Origin: Acidobacteriota bacterium
GTDB taxonomy: Bacteria > Acidobacteriota > Vicinamibacteria > Vicinamibacterales > UBA8438
Assembly (NCBI GenBank): GCA_015659035.1
Contig: DQNS01000126.1
Span: forward strand, 1-43,290
Length of the DNA stretch: 43,290 nucleotides
Reading direction: 5' to 3'
Made by a program: the position numbers and the translations under genes. The notes beneath the pieces were generated by a model. That model was not told the origin of the DNA. It did no database searches and saw only the letters and a program-made list of their open reading frames with translations. The first letter of the stretch is position 1. Each line of letters begins with the position of its first letter. Of this stretch, positions 33,225 to 40,951 are shown piece after piece.

Positions 33225-33434
33225 CTAGACATCTCCTAAGGGTGACATCGTGACGTATGAAGCAAGTTTCATAACACGCAGAGATGTCTCGCCCCCGCGT
33301 AGCGGGGCTGTGAACAAAGCTTCTGCTAGCGAGGCTGCGCACCGCTTTCACTCGTCGGCTTGAGGCGCAGCTTCGCTAGCAGCCCGTGGTGAAAGTCCAG
33401 CTGCATTCGACCGGCGCTGCATCCCGCTTGCCTG
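33225..33434. repeat. Composite palindromic repeat, copy 3 (modules C, A, partial B)
   Basis: Module C (33225-33289) has CTAGACATCTCCTAAGG and ends GAGATGTCT. Module A (33291-33339) has GCCCCCGCGTAGCGGGGC. One arm and part of the loop of module B (33375-33434, GTGGTGAAAGTCC) stop abruptly where the next element begins. It follows the otsA stop within 8 bases. Module order is C-A-B here, versus C-B-A (reading the reverse strand) at 5.3 kb. Confidence 0.8.
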
Positions 33435-33438
33435 GGTA

Positions 33439-33539
33439 TTGTCAAGTTGATGAAAATCCCGTCAACGCACCCCCAAGATATCGGGGCGGAGCAACCGCGA
33501 GCGCAACTTGATGTTAGGGGCTTTGCCCGTAACTTGACA
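33439..33539. mobile_element. Small inverted-repeat element, possible MITE or IS remnant
   Basis: About 101 bp bounded by TGTCAAGTT (33440-33448) and AACTTGACA (33531-33539), a perfect 9-bp inverted repeat. Inside is a near-copy pair CAAGTTGATG/CAACTTGATG. It carries no ORF and abuts the truncated end of module B. Together with copy 3 it fills the 338-base gap between otsA and the next gene. Confidence 0.4.
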
Positions 33540-33555
33540 GTGCCCGTGACCCGGC

Positions 33556-34461
33556 TCAACGGACCGTGACGGTCACGTCGTGCTCGGTGGTCAACCTGTT
33601 GTCATTGGCCTGGGCCCTGAGCACGTAGTCACCGGGGGTTGTGAACGTCGCCGTCACCACCGCCTGGCCGTCCTCGACCGCGACGGTCGAGGCTGGGTCG
33701 AACGACACGCCGCTGGGCCCCCGCCACACGATCCAGGACACCCGCAGGCCGCGGACACGCGGGCCGCTAGCTCCGCTGCCGCGCCGATTCGGGACGGCCG
33801 GGACGTTGTGCGGCGCCTCCACCGCGTCGGGATTGGCCTGGAGCGACGGTGGATCGTTGCTACCGGGTCTGCGGTTTCCATCCTCACGCTCGCGCTGGAC
33901 GGGCAGCCCGTCGTCGGTCACGCGCGCGCTCAACGTCGCCCCGCTCTGCACGGTGACGCCTGACGGCGGATCGACCGCGATCGTCGGCGCCGTGTTCCGC
34001 GCAGCCTCGTCGCTGAGTCGCCGGCCACCTGCGGACCTGGCGCCTGTCTCCCACGTGGGGTCGAGCCACCCCACCGCCCGCAACCTCTCACCCCGAACGG
34101 TCAGGTTCCAGACCACCCGCCGGTTCCCGAAATCGCTCGGCACCCTGAAGCTGAACACCCGGCGGTGGGCCCGCGGGTAGAAGTACGTCGGCTGCCCGGC
34201 GTCGACCTCACTGGGCTCGAAGTGGTTGTCCGGCCCGACCGGGACATGGATCTCTTCAACGAAGTTGCGGTTGAAGTATCCGAAGTGCAGGGCGAAGCTG
34301 CCGTCCGGGTTTATCGACCACCCTTCGAAGACCGGCTGCACAGTTTGCCCCGAGCGGTACTTCAGGTTGTAGGGCGTCGGCTGGGCGTCGGCGCCAGACG
34401 GCGCGCCGAGCAGGACCCCGAGAAGACTCACCCCGAGCAGCCATCGGAAACCAATCGGCAT
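33556..34461 (-). CDS. Secreted protein with C-terminal Ig-like domain
   Basis: 301 aa. The signal peptide (FRWLLGVSLLGVLLGAPSGADAQ) probably ends at ADAQ. The mature part starts with a domain reading PVFEGWSINPDGSFALHFGYFNRN and HVPVGPDNHFEP, then YFYPRAHRRVFSFRVP. I recall such proteins next to cytochrome/copper monooxygenase-like genes in Acidobacteriota, as here. A Pro/Arg/Asn-rich linker leads to an Ig/PKD-like end (TFTTPGDYVLRAQANDN). ATG 34461 is supported by AAAGGG just upstream; a GTG at 34476 is less likely. It lies 16 bp after the upstream gene's stop, so cotranscribed. Function unknown. Confidence 0.75.
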   Translation of the reverse strand: MPIGFRWLLGVSLLGVLLGAPSGADAQPTPYNLKYRSGQTVQPVFEGWSINPDGSFALHFGYFNRNFVEEIHVPVGPDNHFEPSEVDAGQPTYFYPRAHRRVFSFRVPSDFGNRRVVWNLTVRGERLRAVGWLDPTWETGARSAGGRRLSDEAARNTAPTIAVDPPSGVTVQSGATLSARVTDDGLPVQREREDGNRRPGSNDPPSLQANPDAVEAPHNVPAVPNRRGSGASGPRVRGLRVSWIVWRGPSGVSFDPASTVAVEDGQAVVTATFTTPGDYVLRAQANDNRLTTEHDVTVTVR

Positions 34462-34477
34462 GACAACCCTTTCCACG

Positions 34478-35692
34478 TTACTGATCGTCGTCGTTGGTCG
34501 CAGCCTCCCGTCGCGCCTTCCGTGCCGCCAACTCCTGCGCGTACTCCTCCTCGGTCAGATCGTACCAGCCGATCCACGCGAAGCCCATCTCGTCGATCGT
34601 GCGGCCGCCGTTCCCGGTCCAGTTGGTCGGATCCGGGTTGGCCCGGTTGGCTTCCGTGTTGTCGTGCCAGCTGATGGTGTGCAGGATGGTACCCGCGGGC
34701 ACGATCGGCGCCACGTCGTCCGCGTAGTTGTAGACGAGGTGCCAGTTGTAGTCGAAGTTCGCGCAGCTGACCACCTCGCTCCTGATCGGCGTGGTCGGAT
34801 AGATCAACTCCAGACACTGATACCTGCCGAGGATGTGCATGTGCGGCTGGAACGCGGTGAGCTTCGCCGCTTTGTTCAGTCGCTCATAGCCGTCCTGGCG
34901 GACGACCGCGCCCGCTGGAATGTCCAGGTCCGTGTTGTGCCGCGCGAGCTGCTTCGACCAGCGGATGTGCGCGGGCACCACGTCCTTGGGATGAAACACG
35001 ATGCCGAGCTCGATGCCGGCCTGCACTTCCTCTCCGATGGAGTGCAGGTGATAGCTGACCCGCGCCTTCTGGTTCGCCGGCAGCAGCTTGCCCGTGTCCT
35101 CCGGATAGATCTCCGCGCCCTTGCCCGAGGCGTACTCGACCAGGAACACGCCCTGGTCTTGCGTGCCATCGTTCGTCAGGTCGTCGTAGTCCTGGCCGAC
35201 GGCATACGAAAGCGCGTGGTGGACGACCTGGCGCGAACGCCCGTCCACGGGCCGCGTCTGGATCGCCTTGATGTAGCGGTCCTCCTCCAGATCGAACTGG
35301 GCATAGAGCGAGCCAAACACGTCGGGCCCCTCCGCCGGCACCAGATAGTCCGGATAGCGCACGACCAGATCCGGCTCGCCGATCTGCCACGCCGACCAAT
35401 TCGGGAACTGGGGCATCTGCGGGATGTCAGCCGGGTCGCCCAGGGGCGCCCCGGTGTCCACCCAGGTCGCGATCGTCGCGATCTGCTCGTCGGTCAGCGA
35501 GATGTCGTCTTTGAACTCCTGAATCCCGATGTTCTTGTCGATGTGCCAGGGCGGCATCTCCCGGGCGACGACGCGGTTCTTGATCGACCGGGCCCAGGGC
35601 CGCACTTCAGCGTACGTCGTGAGCGCCATCGGCGCCATCTCGCCGGCGCGGTGACAAACCACGCACGAGTCATACAGGATCGGGGCAACATC
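34478..35692 (-). CDS. c-type haem plus type II copper monooxygenase-like protein, 5'-truncated
   Basis: 404 codons remain open from just after a TAG at 35693-35695. The start reads DVAPILYDSC-V-V-CH, so the haem motif CXXCH is intact, then GEMAPMALTTYAEVRPWARSI and REMPPWHIDKNIG. The C-terminal part has histidine clusters QVVHHALSY, YHLHSIG and FQPHMHILG, as in PHM-type copper monooxygenases. Such proteins are normally exported, but no signal peptide and no proper start precede the haem motif. The GTG at 35662 falls inside CXXCH and would remove its first Cys. The gene is probably non-functional unless the TAG is an assembly error or is read through. Confidence 0.7.
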   Translation of the reverse strand, partial: DVAPILYDSCVVCHRAGEMAPMALTTYAEVRPWARSIKNRVVAREMPPWHIDKNIGIQEFKDDISLTDEQIATIATWVDTGAPLGDPADIPQMPQFPNWSAWQIGEPDLVVRYPDYLVPAEGPDVFGSLYAQFDLEEDRYIKAIQTRPVDGRSRQVVHHALSYAVGQDYDDLTNDGTQDQGVFLVEYASGKGAEIYPEDTGKLLPANQKARVSYHLHSIGEEVQAGIELGIVFHPKDVVPAHIRWSKQLARHNTDLDIPAGAVVRQDGYERLNKAAKLTAFQPHMHILGRYQCLELIYPTTPIRSEVVSCANFDYNWHLVYNYADDVAPIVPAGTILHTISWHDNTEANRANPDPTNWTGNGGRTIDEMGFAWIGWYDLTEEEYAQELAARKARREAATNDDDQ

Positions 35693-35803
35693 CTACCTGC
35701 GGATTCGCTCGGCTCCAGCCGCGTGAGTCCAGAACAACTCGTCAGGACGGCGGGCGGGGTGCCCCCAGGGCATCCCGCCCTTTTTCTTGAACAGATCCAT
35801 CAT
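35693..35803 (-). CDS. 36-codon ORF in frame with the broken cytochrome gene
   Basis: Starts ATG 35803 (second ATG 35800), with GAGGGGAG seven bases upstream, a strong Shine-Dalgarno. It encodes MMDLFKKKGGMPWGHP... ending AERIRR, then TAG, in the same frame as the following haem protein. The peptide is basic and lacks a signal sequence. It may be a small gene or the new 5' end of a rearranged gene with one nonsense codon. No family recognised. Confidence 0.4.
   Translation of the reverse strand: MMDLFKKKGGMPWGHPARRPDELFWTHAAGAERIRR
35752..35785 (+). terminator. Intrinsic terminator-like hairpin (rightward)
   Basis: A 13-bp stem (35752-35764 with 35768-35780, one mismatch), a 3-base loop and TTTTT at 35781. 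It fits a rho-independent terminator for rightward transcription, yet no rightward gene lies to its left, and it is inside the leftward 36-codon ORF. The flanking sequence 35804-35980 shows nothing else I recognise. Confidence 0.55.
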
Positions 35804-35980
35804 GTTGAAGCTCCCCTCAGCGCTGGCCCCGACCCAGCCTTCCCCAACCAGGTCCTAGCCCTTTCCCCCCCCAGGCAGAGCCGGCCACCCGTACGGAACA
35901 GGAGGCGGCTCAGTCGTCAGACCAAGCCGCCTCCCGACCGCTGCGCATCACGGCTGCTGCTGGCGCCGCGCGCTACGACC

Positions 35981-36199
35981 TCAGAACACCGGAAACAGCG
36001 TCGCCGGCGTCGCCGAGAACGGCGCCAGCGTGGCGCTGAACGCCGTCGTGAAACCGGTGCCGCCTTGCAGGACGTACCACACGCCCGGGTCCGGCACGCC
36101 CGCGCCTTGCCGATACACGCCCAGATCGGTGCGGCCGTCCTGATCGTAGTCCCCGGGGATCAGCACCGACTCGATGCAGGCGCACGATCGGCTCGTCAC
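35981..36199 (-). pseudogene. VCBS/FG-GAP repeat protein, C-terminal fragment
   Basis: PGDYDQDGRTDLGVYRQGAG followed by VWYVLQGGTGF matches one VCBS-type repeat unit, with its Asp-rich calcium loop. Such units occur in chains in large secreted proteins; here one unit remains without signal peptide or partners. Its upstream frame merges with the helical-repeat fragment by a GTGA overlap, probably fortuitous. Confidence 0.55.
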
Positions 36200-36468
36200 G
36201 TCCGCCGGTCGACGCGACGCGGATCTCGACGGACAGATCCAAGAGCTGCGAAAGCAACCGACATGGGCGTGTCCCGAGACGATAGTAGGCGTCGGGCTAG
36301 TCTCCTTGCCGCTGCGTTATCACCGGTGTACTGGAGCATTTCCGCAAGCAGGATCTGCTCAAGCCGTGGACGAGAATCGGTGAGGATCTGTCCACCCCCA
36401 AGTCTTTGAAGGGCAGGCAAGAACCGCCCTCTCGCTGACTCCGAGAGGGCTTGCCGGTACTTGGACAT
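36196..36468 (-). pseudogene. Possible TPR-like gene fragment
   Basis: 90 codons from ATG 36468. LEQILLAEMLQYTGDNAAARRLARRLLSS looks like a helical TPR pair at the start of a longer repeat protein, but the frame ends shortly after in an Arg-rich stretch. No further repeats follow in any frame I checked. It lies downstream of the truncated HD-GYP gene. Could also be a small genuine ORF. Confidence 0.35.
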
Positions 36469-36591
36469 GCGGTGGGACTCGTGACGTTGTGGCAGGCTAT
36501 GGCGCTGACACACCGTCGCGGGCGATGTGTTGCGTGCCGGTACCAGGTCTCCCTGACGGCCCGGACGGTACTGCACAACACATGCAACCGC

Positions 36592-38640
36592 TCAGAAGCG
36601 CCCTGCGGAACGGCACGCGGTCGAAACGGCAAACAGCCTGGGCAAGTGTTCGACGGTTGGCGGGCCGGTCATCGGGTCTTTGGGGCTGCTTGCGCGGTCC
36701 ATCTCGAACTGTCGCGCCTCGAGGACGGTCTGAGAGACCTGCCGCGCGACCGTTTCCGCGATCCGCGTGTGGTCCTCGGTGAAAGCATCCTTGGTAGGGG
36801 AATACAGGCTCAGGACTCCGACGAGAGAAAGGTGATCCACAAGGGGCGTGCTGAGGCAGCTTCTCGGGGTCGGGTTCAGTGACTGTATGGCCTCGCCAAA
36901 ATCCAGTATGGGGTCGGAGTTCGCGATCGTGCGCCGGTTGGCGCCGACCCAGCCGGTAAGCCGCTCTCCAAGTTTGATGCGCAGGCCGGAGAGGTGGCTC
37001 TGCCCATCTCCCGCAACGTGCCGGGCCACCAGCGTGTCTGTCTCGTCGTCATAGATGTAGAACACCGCGACCGAAATCGGCAGCATCCGCCGGAGATGCT
37101 TCGCGATGATGTCGCCCGCGTCCGATAGGCTCAGTCGGCCGCCGAGCGATCGCGCCAGCTCGTATACGGTCAGCATCTCGTCGGTCGTCGCGGCGATGTC
37201 GGCCGGCGTGGAGCGTGTGGCCGGCACGTCCGACCCCGGCAGCGCCGCTGCAGTGATCTCGGCCAGCACGCTCCTGTCGAGCCTGGCGGCAACGCGCGCG
37301 TGCTCGGCCAGGGCGATGGTCGGGCGGATTCGGGTGAAGGTGGTCACCACCTCCGGATCGTACATGGTGCCGGACCGGTCGGCGATGATCTGCATCGCCC
37401 GGTCGTCGGGCATCCTCGGCCGATACGGCCGATCCGAGGTCAGCGCGTCGAAGCAGTCCACAACGGACAGGATCCGGGCGCCGATCGGGATCGCCTCCCC
37501 CTTCACGCCGTCCGGGTAGCCGGTGCCATCCCAGCTCTCGTGGTGGTGGCGCACGATCGGCACGACCGGGTAGGGGAACTCGATTGCCGAGAGAATCTCC
37601 GCGCCGATGCTCGTGTGCCGCTTCATCTTCTCGAACTCGGCGGGTGTCAGCGGTCCCGGTTTGTTGAGGATGTACTCAGGCACGGCCAGCTTGCCCATAT
37701 CGTGCAGCAGGGAGGCTTCTTCGATGGCGCGGATCTCTTTCTTGTCCCGGACGCCCATGGCGCGCGCAAGCTCCGTCGCGTAGAACTGGACCCGTCGCAC
37801 GTGGCCGTGCGTGACCTGGTCCTTGGCGTTGATCGCCATCGCCAGGGTCTCGATTGTCGACAGGTGAAGCGAGTTGAGCTCCGCCAGGTGTCGGTTGGCA
37901 TCTTCAACCCGTGCCATTGAGGTCCGGAAAGTGAAATAGAGCACCAGCAGCAGCGGAGTCATGATGCCTACGAAGACGAGATCGATGTCTCGGGTGTAGA
38001 CCACGATCAGAGCTGCGAGCGAGGCGCCTCCGAAATAGTTAAGAGACAGCCAACGGAAGTGCTTGTGCCAAATCCGAAACGGCGAGTCACTTTTCTCGAA
38101 GAAGATGGCGAGAGCGGTTAGCCCGCTGTTCGTCAAAAAGTAGACGACCGTAAAGACCAGAAGCGGCAGCGCGATCTCGCCGAGTTGGCTGCCTTCGTCG
38201 ACAAGGGGCCTCATTCCAGCGATAGAGAAGAAGGCATTTGCTCCAAGCCAGATCGAGAGTGCTGGCGCAGAGAGGTTGAACAGAACCCGAAGCGGGTCAG
38301 GACGCCTCCTGGCGAGCCAGAAGGAGATCACAAGGCTGTCGAGCGCCACCGTCAGAGTGCCGGCGGCCGTGCCGAACAGGAGCACGGCCATGAAAGCGAA
38401 CGTCTCTGACACAGAAACAGTTGCAGGAATCGAAGCGACCCTGACCGTGGCGGACCCGCTGACGAGCGTCAGAGCGGCCAGGATGAGCCATTGATGGCTC
38501 ACTGGCTGGATCTGTAGCTCGTACACCGAGTGAACGATAGCCGCTATGCCGCAGGCAAACACAGAGAAGACGTATAGTTTTCCAGAGCTCGATACTCGAA
38601 CTCCTGTCTCGGTCTGGCTCGCCTGTTTCGAGCCGTCCAT
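36592..38640 (-). CDS. Membrane HD-GYP domain protein with GAF domain, GGDEF end lost
   Basis: 682 aa. About seven helices (21-240) form a membrane sensor. The HD-GYP domain (about 255-430) has H313-D314-x-G-K and HHHESWDGTGYPDG with GYP at 374-376, then RILSVVDCFDALTSDRPYR. All residues for cyclic-di-GMP hydrolysis look present. A GAF domain follows (about 480-640). The tail reads MDRASSPKDPMTGPP (D655 on), which is how GGDEF domains begin, but the frame stops after another ~25 unrelated residues. The ancestor was probably an HD-GYP-GAF-GGDEF protein. An assembly break cannot be excluded. The downstream 36469-36591 is empty. Confidence 0.88.
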   Translation of the reverse strand: MDGSKQASQTETGVRVSSSGKLYVFSVFACGIAAIVHSVYELQIQPVSHQWLILAALTLVSGSATVRVASIPATVSVSETFAFMAVLLFGTAAGTLTVALDSLVISFWLARRRPDPLRVLFNLSAPALSIWLGANAFFSIAGMRPLVDEGSQLGEIALPLLVFTVVYFLTNSGLTALAIFFEKSDSPFRIWHKHFRWLSLNYFGGASLAALIVVYTRDIDLVFVGIMTPLLLVLYFTFRTSMARVEDANRHLAELNSLHLSTIETLAMAINAKDQVTHGHVRRVQFYATELARAMGVRDKKEIRAIEEASLLHDMGKLAVPEYILNKPGPLTPAEFEKMKRHTSIGAEILSAIEFPYPVVPIVRHHHESWDGTGYPDGVKGEAIPIGARILSVVDCFDALTSDRPYRPRMPDDRAMQIIADRSGTMYDPEVVTTFTRIRPTIALAEHARVAARLDRSVLAEITAAALPGSDVPATRSTPADIAATTDEMLTVYELARSLGGRLSLSDAGDIIAKHLRRMLPISVAVFYIYDDETDTLVARHVAGDGQSHLSGLRIKLGERLTGWVGANRRTIANSDPILDFGEAIQSLNPTPRSCLSTPLVDHLSLVGVLSLYSPTKDAFTEDHTRIAETVARQVSQTVLEARQFEMDRASSPKDPMTGPPTVEHLPRLFAVSTACRSAGRF

Positions 38641-38867
38641 GCATTACCCCCAAACGATGGTTCGACTTGTCATGTTCTGCCCTCCTTGTTCCGTACGAGG
38701 GTGTCGAGTAGCAGGAAGCGTACCAAGTGGCAATAGTTGCTACCCACATAGGACTTTCAGGGGCAAATTGATACATTTCGAAATCCGAGCCATAACGCCA
38801 AAGGGACGCTAGGCGGCCAGTCAACCGCCACTCGGGCGAACTGTTGGCCTGATCTTCCTGGTCTTCG
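38641..38867. other. Upstream region of the HD-GYP gene
   Basis: 227 bp, less GC-rich than the genes. I find no gene or clear promoter. With the pseudogene that follows, it forms a 570-bp region with no intact gene. Confidence 0.35.
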
Positions 38868-39080
38868 ATGATGCCGCCCGGGTTGAGCACGCCGCCGGCC
38901 GAGATGGCCGGTCTGGGCCCGTTCGTGCTCCAGTCCTACGAGCCGGGTCAGCGCCTCGTTTTGGCCCGGAACACACGCGATTGGCGGACGGACGCGGCCG
39001 GTGTCCCGCTGCCGTATCTAGGACATGAGCCGGGCGGTCGTTTGAAAGCTGTCAAGAAGAAAATCGGGAAATGTCGGTAG
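38868..39080 (+). pseudogene. Fragment of an ABC-transporter peptide-binding protein (SBP family 5)
   Basis: STPPAEMAGLGPFVLQSYEP, then GQRLVLARNTRDWRTDAAGVPLPYL, matches the mid region of family-5 solute-binding proteins (the G-x-GPF...Y-PGQR-x-VL-RN-x-x-W pattern). Upstream and downstream parts are missing: after LPYLG the reading frame becomes a short unrelated tail. The ATGs at its start are probably chance, inside the old gene. Confidence 0.7.
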
Positions 39081-39210
39081 TGGTCCAGTGTGATGTCAAA
39101 AGCCTCCGCAGGTACAACCGTGAGAGCAGAAGGGCGAGTCCTAGGGAAGCCGTCCCGACAAGGGTCGGATACAGCCGCGCTTGGGAGTGCGACTAGGAGG
39201 CCCTCACCGT

Positions 39211-40857
39211 TTATTCGCGGGTGGTCGGGTACTCGATACCGAGCTGCTCGAGATAGCTGTCGTATGTCGACGGGTCGTAGTAGTACTGCTGCAGCTCCGG
39301 CTTGAAACGCTCCATGATCTCCTTGTTCAGCCAGATGGCCGGCTCGTCTTGCGGCCTAAGCAGCGAGACGTACTGCTGGTCCTTGGTCTGGACGTTGTTG
39401 AAGTAGTCCCAGGCGCCTTCCAGGACCGACGGGGTTAAAAGCAGGTCGAGCACCGTCATGGCGTGGACCTTGGCGCCGGCCGTGGCCCCCTTGTGCGCGA
39501 TCGGGGTCGCCATCGCAATCGCTTTGTTCCAGTTGTGGCCCTGGCCGCCAGAGATGTTGGCTGGGAAGCCAAGGGTGACGGTGGGCACCTTCCACATGAT
39601 GTCGCCGATGTCGTCCGAGTACCCGCCGCGCTGCTCGCGCACCGGGGTCGCCTCGCGGCCGCGCAGTTCCTCGTCGAGCTCGGTCGAGAGCCCGTTCTCC
39701 TCGGTGCCCAGCATCCGCTGCACCGCCCTGGCCATCCGCTGGTCGGCGTCGCTCCACTCCGGCATCCCCACCTGCTGAATGTTGGCGTGCATCGCCTCGG
39801 CCAGCGTCTTGTTCGAGTGCATCGGATAGGCGGCGCCGAGTACCCGTGACCGGACCTCGGTGCCGGTCATCAGCGCTGCGCCGGCGGCGATCTGCTCGCC
39901 GATGTTCCAGAGGCTCTTGATGCGCTCGTAGGTGACCTCGCGGAAGAAATACCAGACAGCCGCGGTGGGCGGGACCACATTGGGTTGGTCGCCGCCGTCG
40001 GTGACCACGTAGTGCGAGCGCTGCTGCAGCTCGAGATGCTCGCGTCGGTAGTTCCAGCCGACGTTCATCAGCTCGACGCCGTCGAGCGCGCTGCGGCCGT
40101 CCCAGGGGGAGACAGCGCCGTGGGCGCTCTCGCCCTCGAAGAGAAACTCGACCGAGACCAGCCCGCTGCCGCCCCCTTGCCCCCAGCTGGTGGAGAGCCC
40201 GGTGCCGACGTGGCAGTAGAGCACGGCGTCGACATCCTCGAACACCCCGGCACGCACGAAATGCGCCTTGCCCCCGAGCTGCTCCTCGGCGACCCCCGGC
40301 CAGAGCATCAACGTGCCCGGGATGTTCTCGCGCTCCATGATCTTCTTCACCGCGAGCGCGGCGGTCACGATGAGCGCCTGCCCAGAATTGTGCCCCTCGC
40401 CGTGCCCCGGCGCCCCCTCCACTAGCGGGTCACGATAGGCGACGCCCGGTTTCTGCGAGGCCTGCGGGATGCCGTCGATGTCGGTGCCGAGCGCGATGAC
40501 CGGTGTGCCCGAGCCCCATCGTGCGACCCACGCGGTTGGGATGCCGGCGACCCCCCTCTCGACCGCGAACCCGTGCGCTTCGAGAATGCCAGTGACATAC
40601 CGCTGGGTCTCGAACTCCTGGAACCCCAGCTCGCTGAAGCTGAAGATGGAGTCGACCATCTGCTGGGTGAAGTCGCGCCGGGCCTCGATGTCAACCGTGA
40701 CCTCTTGCTTGAAGTCGTCGAGCCTCGGGTCGGCGTCGCGCGCCGGGGTTGTGGCCACGACCGGTTGTGGCGGTTGCTGCGCGGCAACGCCGGTCAGCGT
40801 CGCGACGATGGCGGCGACGCCGACGATCCCTGGAACGGCCGAGCGGATCGCTGTCAT
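39211..40857 (-). CDS. Secreted M20-family amidohydrolase (AbgB-like), copy 1
   Basis: 548 aa. The signal peptide is SAVPGIVGVAAIVATLTGVAAQ. Residues of the M20 metal site are visible as IALGTDIDGIPQASQ, APGHGEGHNSGQAL, GVAEEQLGGKAHF and, near the end, SGGQGHNWNKAIAMATPIAHKGATAG. The family contains p-aminobenzoyl-glutamate hydrolase and other N-acyl amino-acid hydrolases; the substrate here is unknown. AGAGGAG seven bases before ATG 40857 is a good Shine-Dalgarno. It lies 94 bp downstream of its close paralogue. Confidence 0.88.
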   Translation of the reverse strand: MTAIRSAVPGIVGVAAIVATLTGVAAQQPPQPVVATTPARDADPRLDDFKQEVTVDIEARRDFTQQMVDSIFSFSELGFQEFETQRYVTGILEAHGFAVERGVAGIPTAWVARWGSGTPVIALGTDIDGIPQASQKPGVAYRDPLVEGAPGHGEGHNSGQALIVTAALAVKKIMERENIPGTLMLWPGVAEEQLGGKAHFVRAGVFEDVDAVLYCHVGTGLSTSWGQGGGSGLVSVEFLFEGESAHGAVSPWDGRSALDGVELMNVGWNYRREHLELQQRSHYVVTDGGDQPNVVPPTAAVWYFFREVTYERIKSLWNIGEQIAAGAALMTGTEVRSRVLGAAYPMHSNKTLAEAMHANIQQVGMPEWSDADQRMARAVQRMLGTEENGLSTELDEELRGREATPVREQRGGYSDDIGDIMWKVPTVTLGFPANISGGQGHNWNKAIAMATPIAHKGATAGAKVHAMTVLDLLLTPSVLEGAWDYFNNVQTKDQQYVSLLRPQDEPAIWLNKEIMERFKPELQQYYYDPSTYDSYLEQLGIEYPTTRE

Positions 40858-40887
40858 GGCAGACTCCTCTGGACACTAGTGCCCGTG

Positions 40888-40940
40888 GCCCTCACCCCGG
40901 CCCCCTCCCAGAGGGAGAGGGAGCAACCGGAACGCAGCTT
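40888..40940. repeat. Dispersed repeat F between the M20 paralogues
   Basis: GGCCCTCACCCCGGCCCCCT, then GGGAGAGGGAGCAACCGGAACG. Compare 5416-5462 and 21510-21556. Confidence 0.65.
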
Positions 40941-40951
40941 TCAGCTATCTG

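Noticed and set aside
35973-36257. Leftward frame LLDLSVEIRVASTGGRDEP as a separate gene
   Set aside because: It overlaps the VCBS fragment in another frame and soon becomes Arg-rich shadow sequence.
34460-36409. Rightward open frame of 649 codons opposite the cytochrome and secreted-protein genes
   Set aside because: It has no domain pattern and is Arg/Val/Asp-rich antisense of real leftward genes, as expected in GC-rich DNA.
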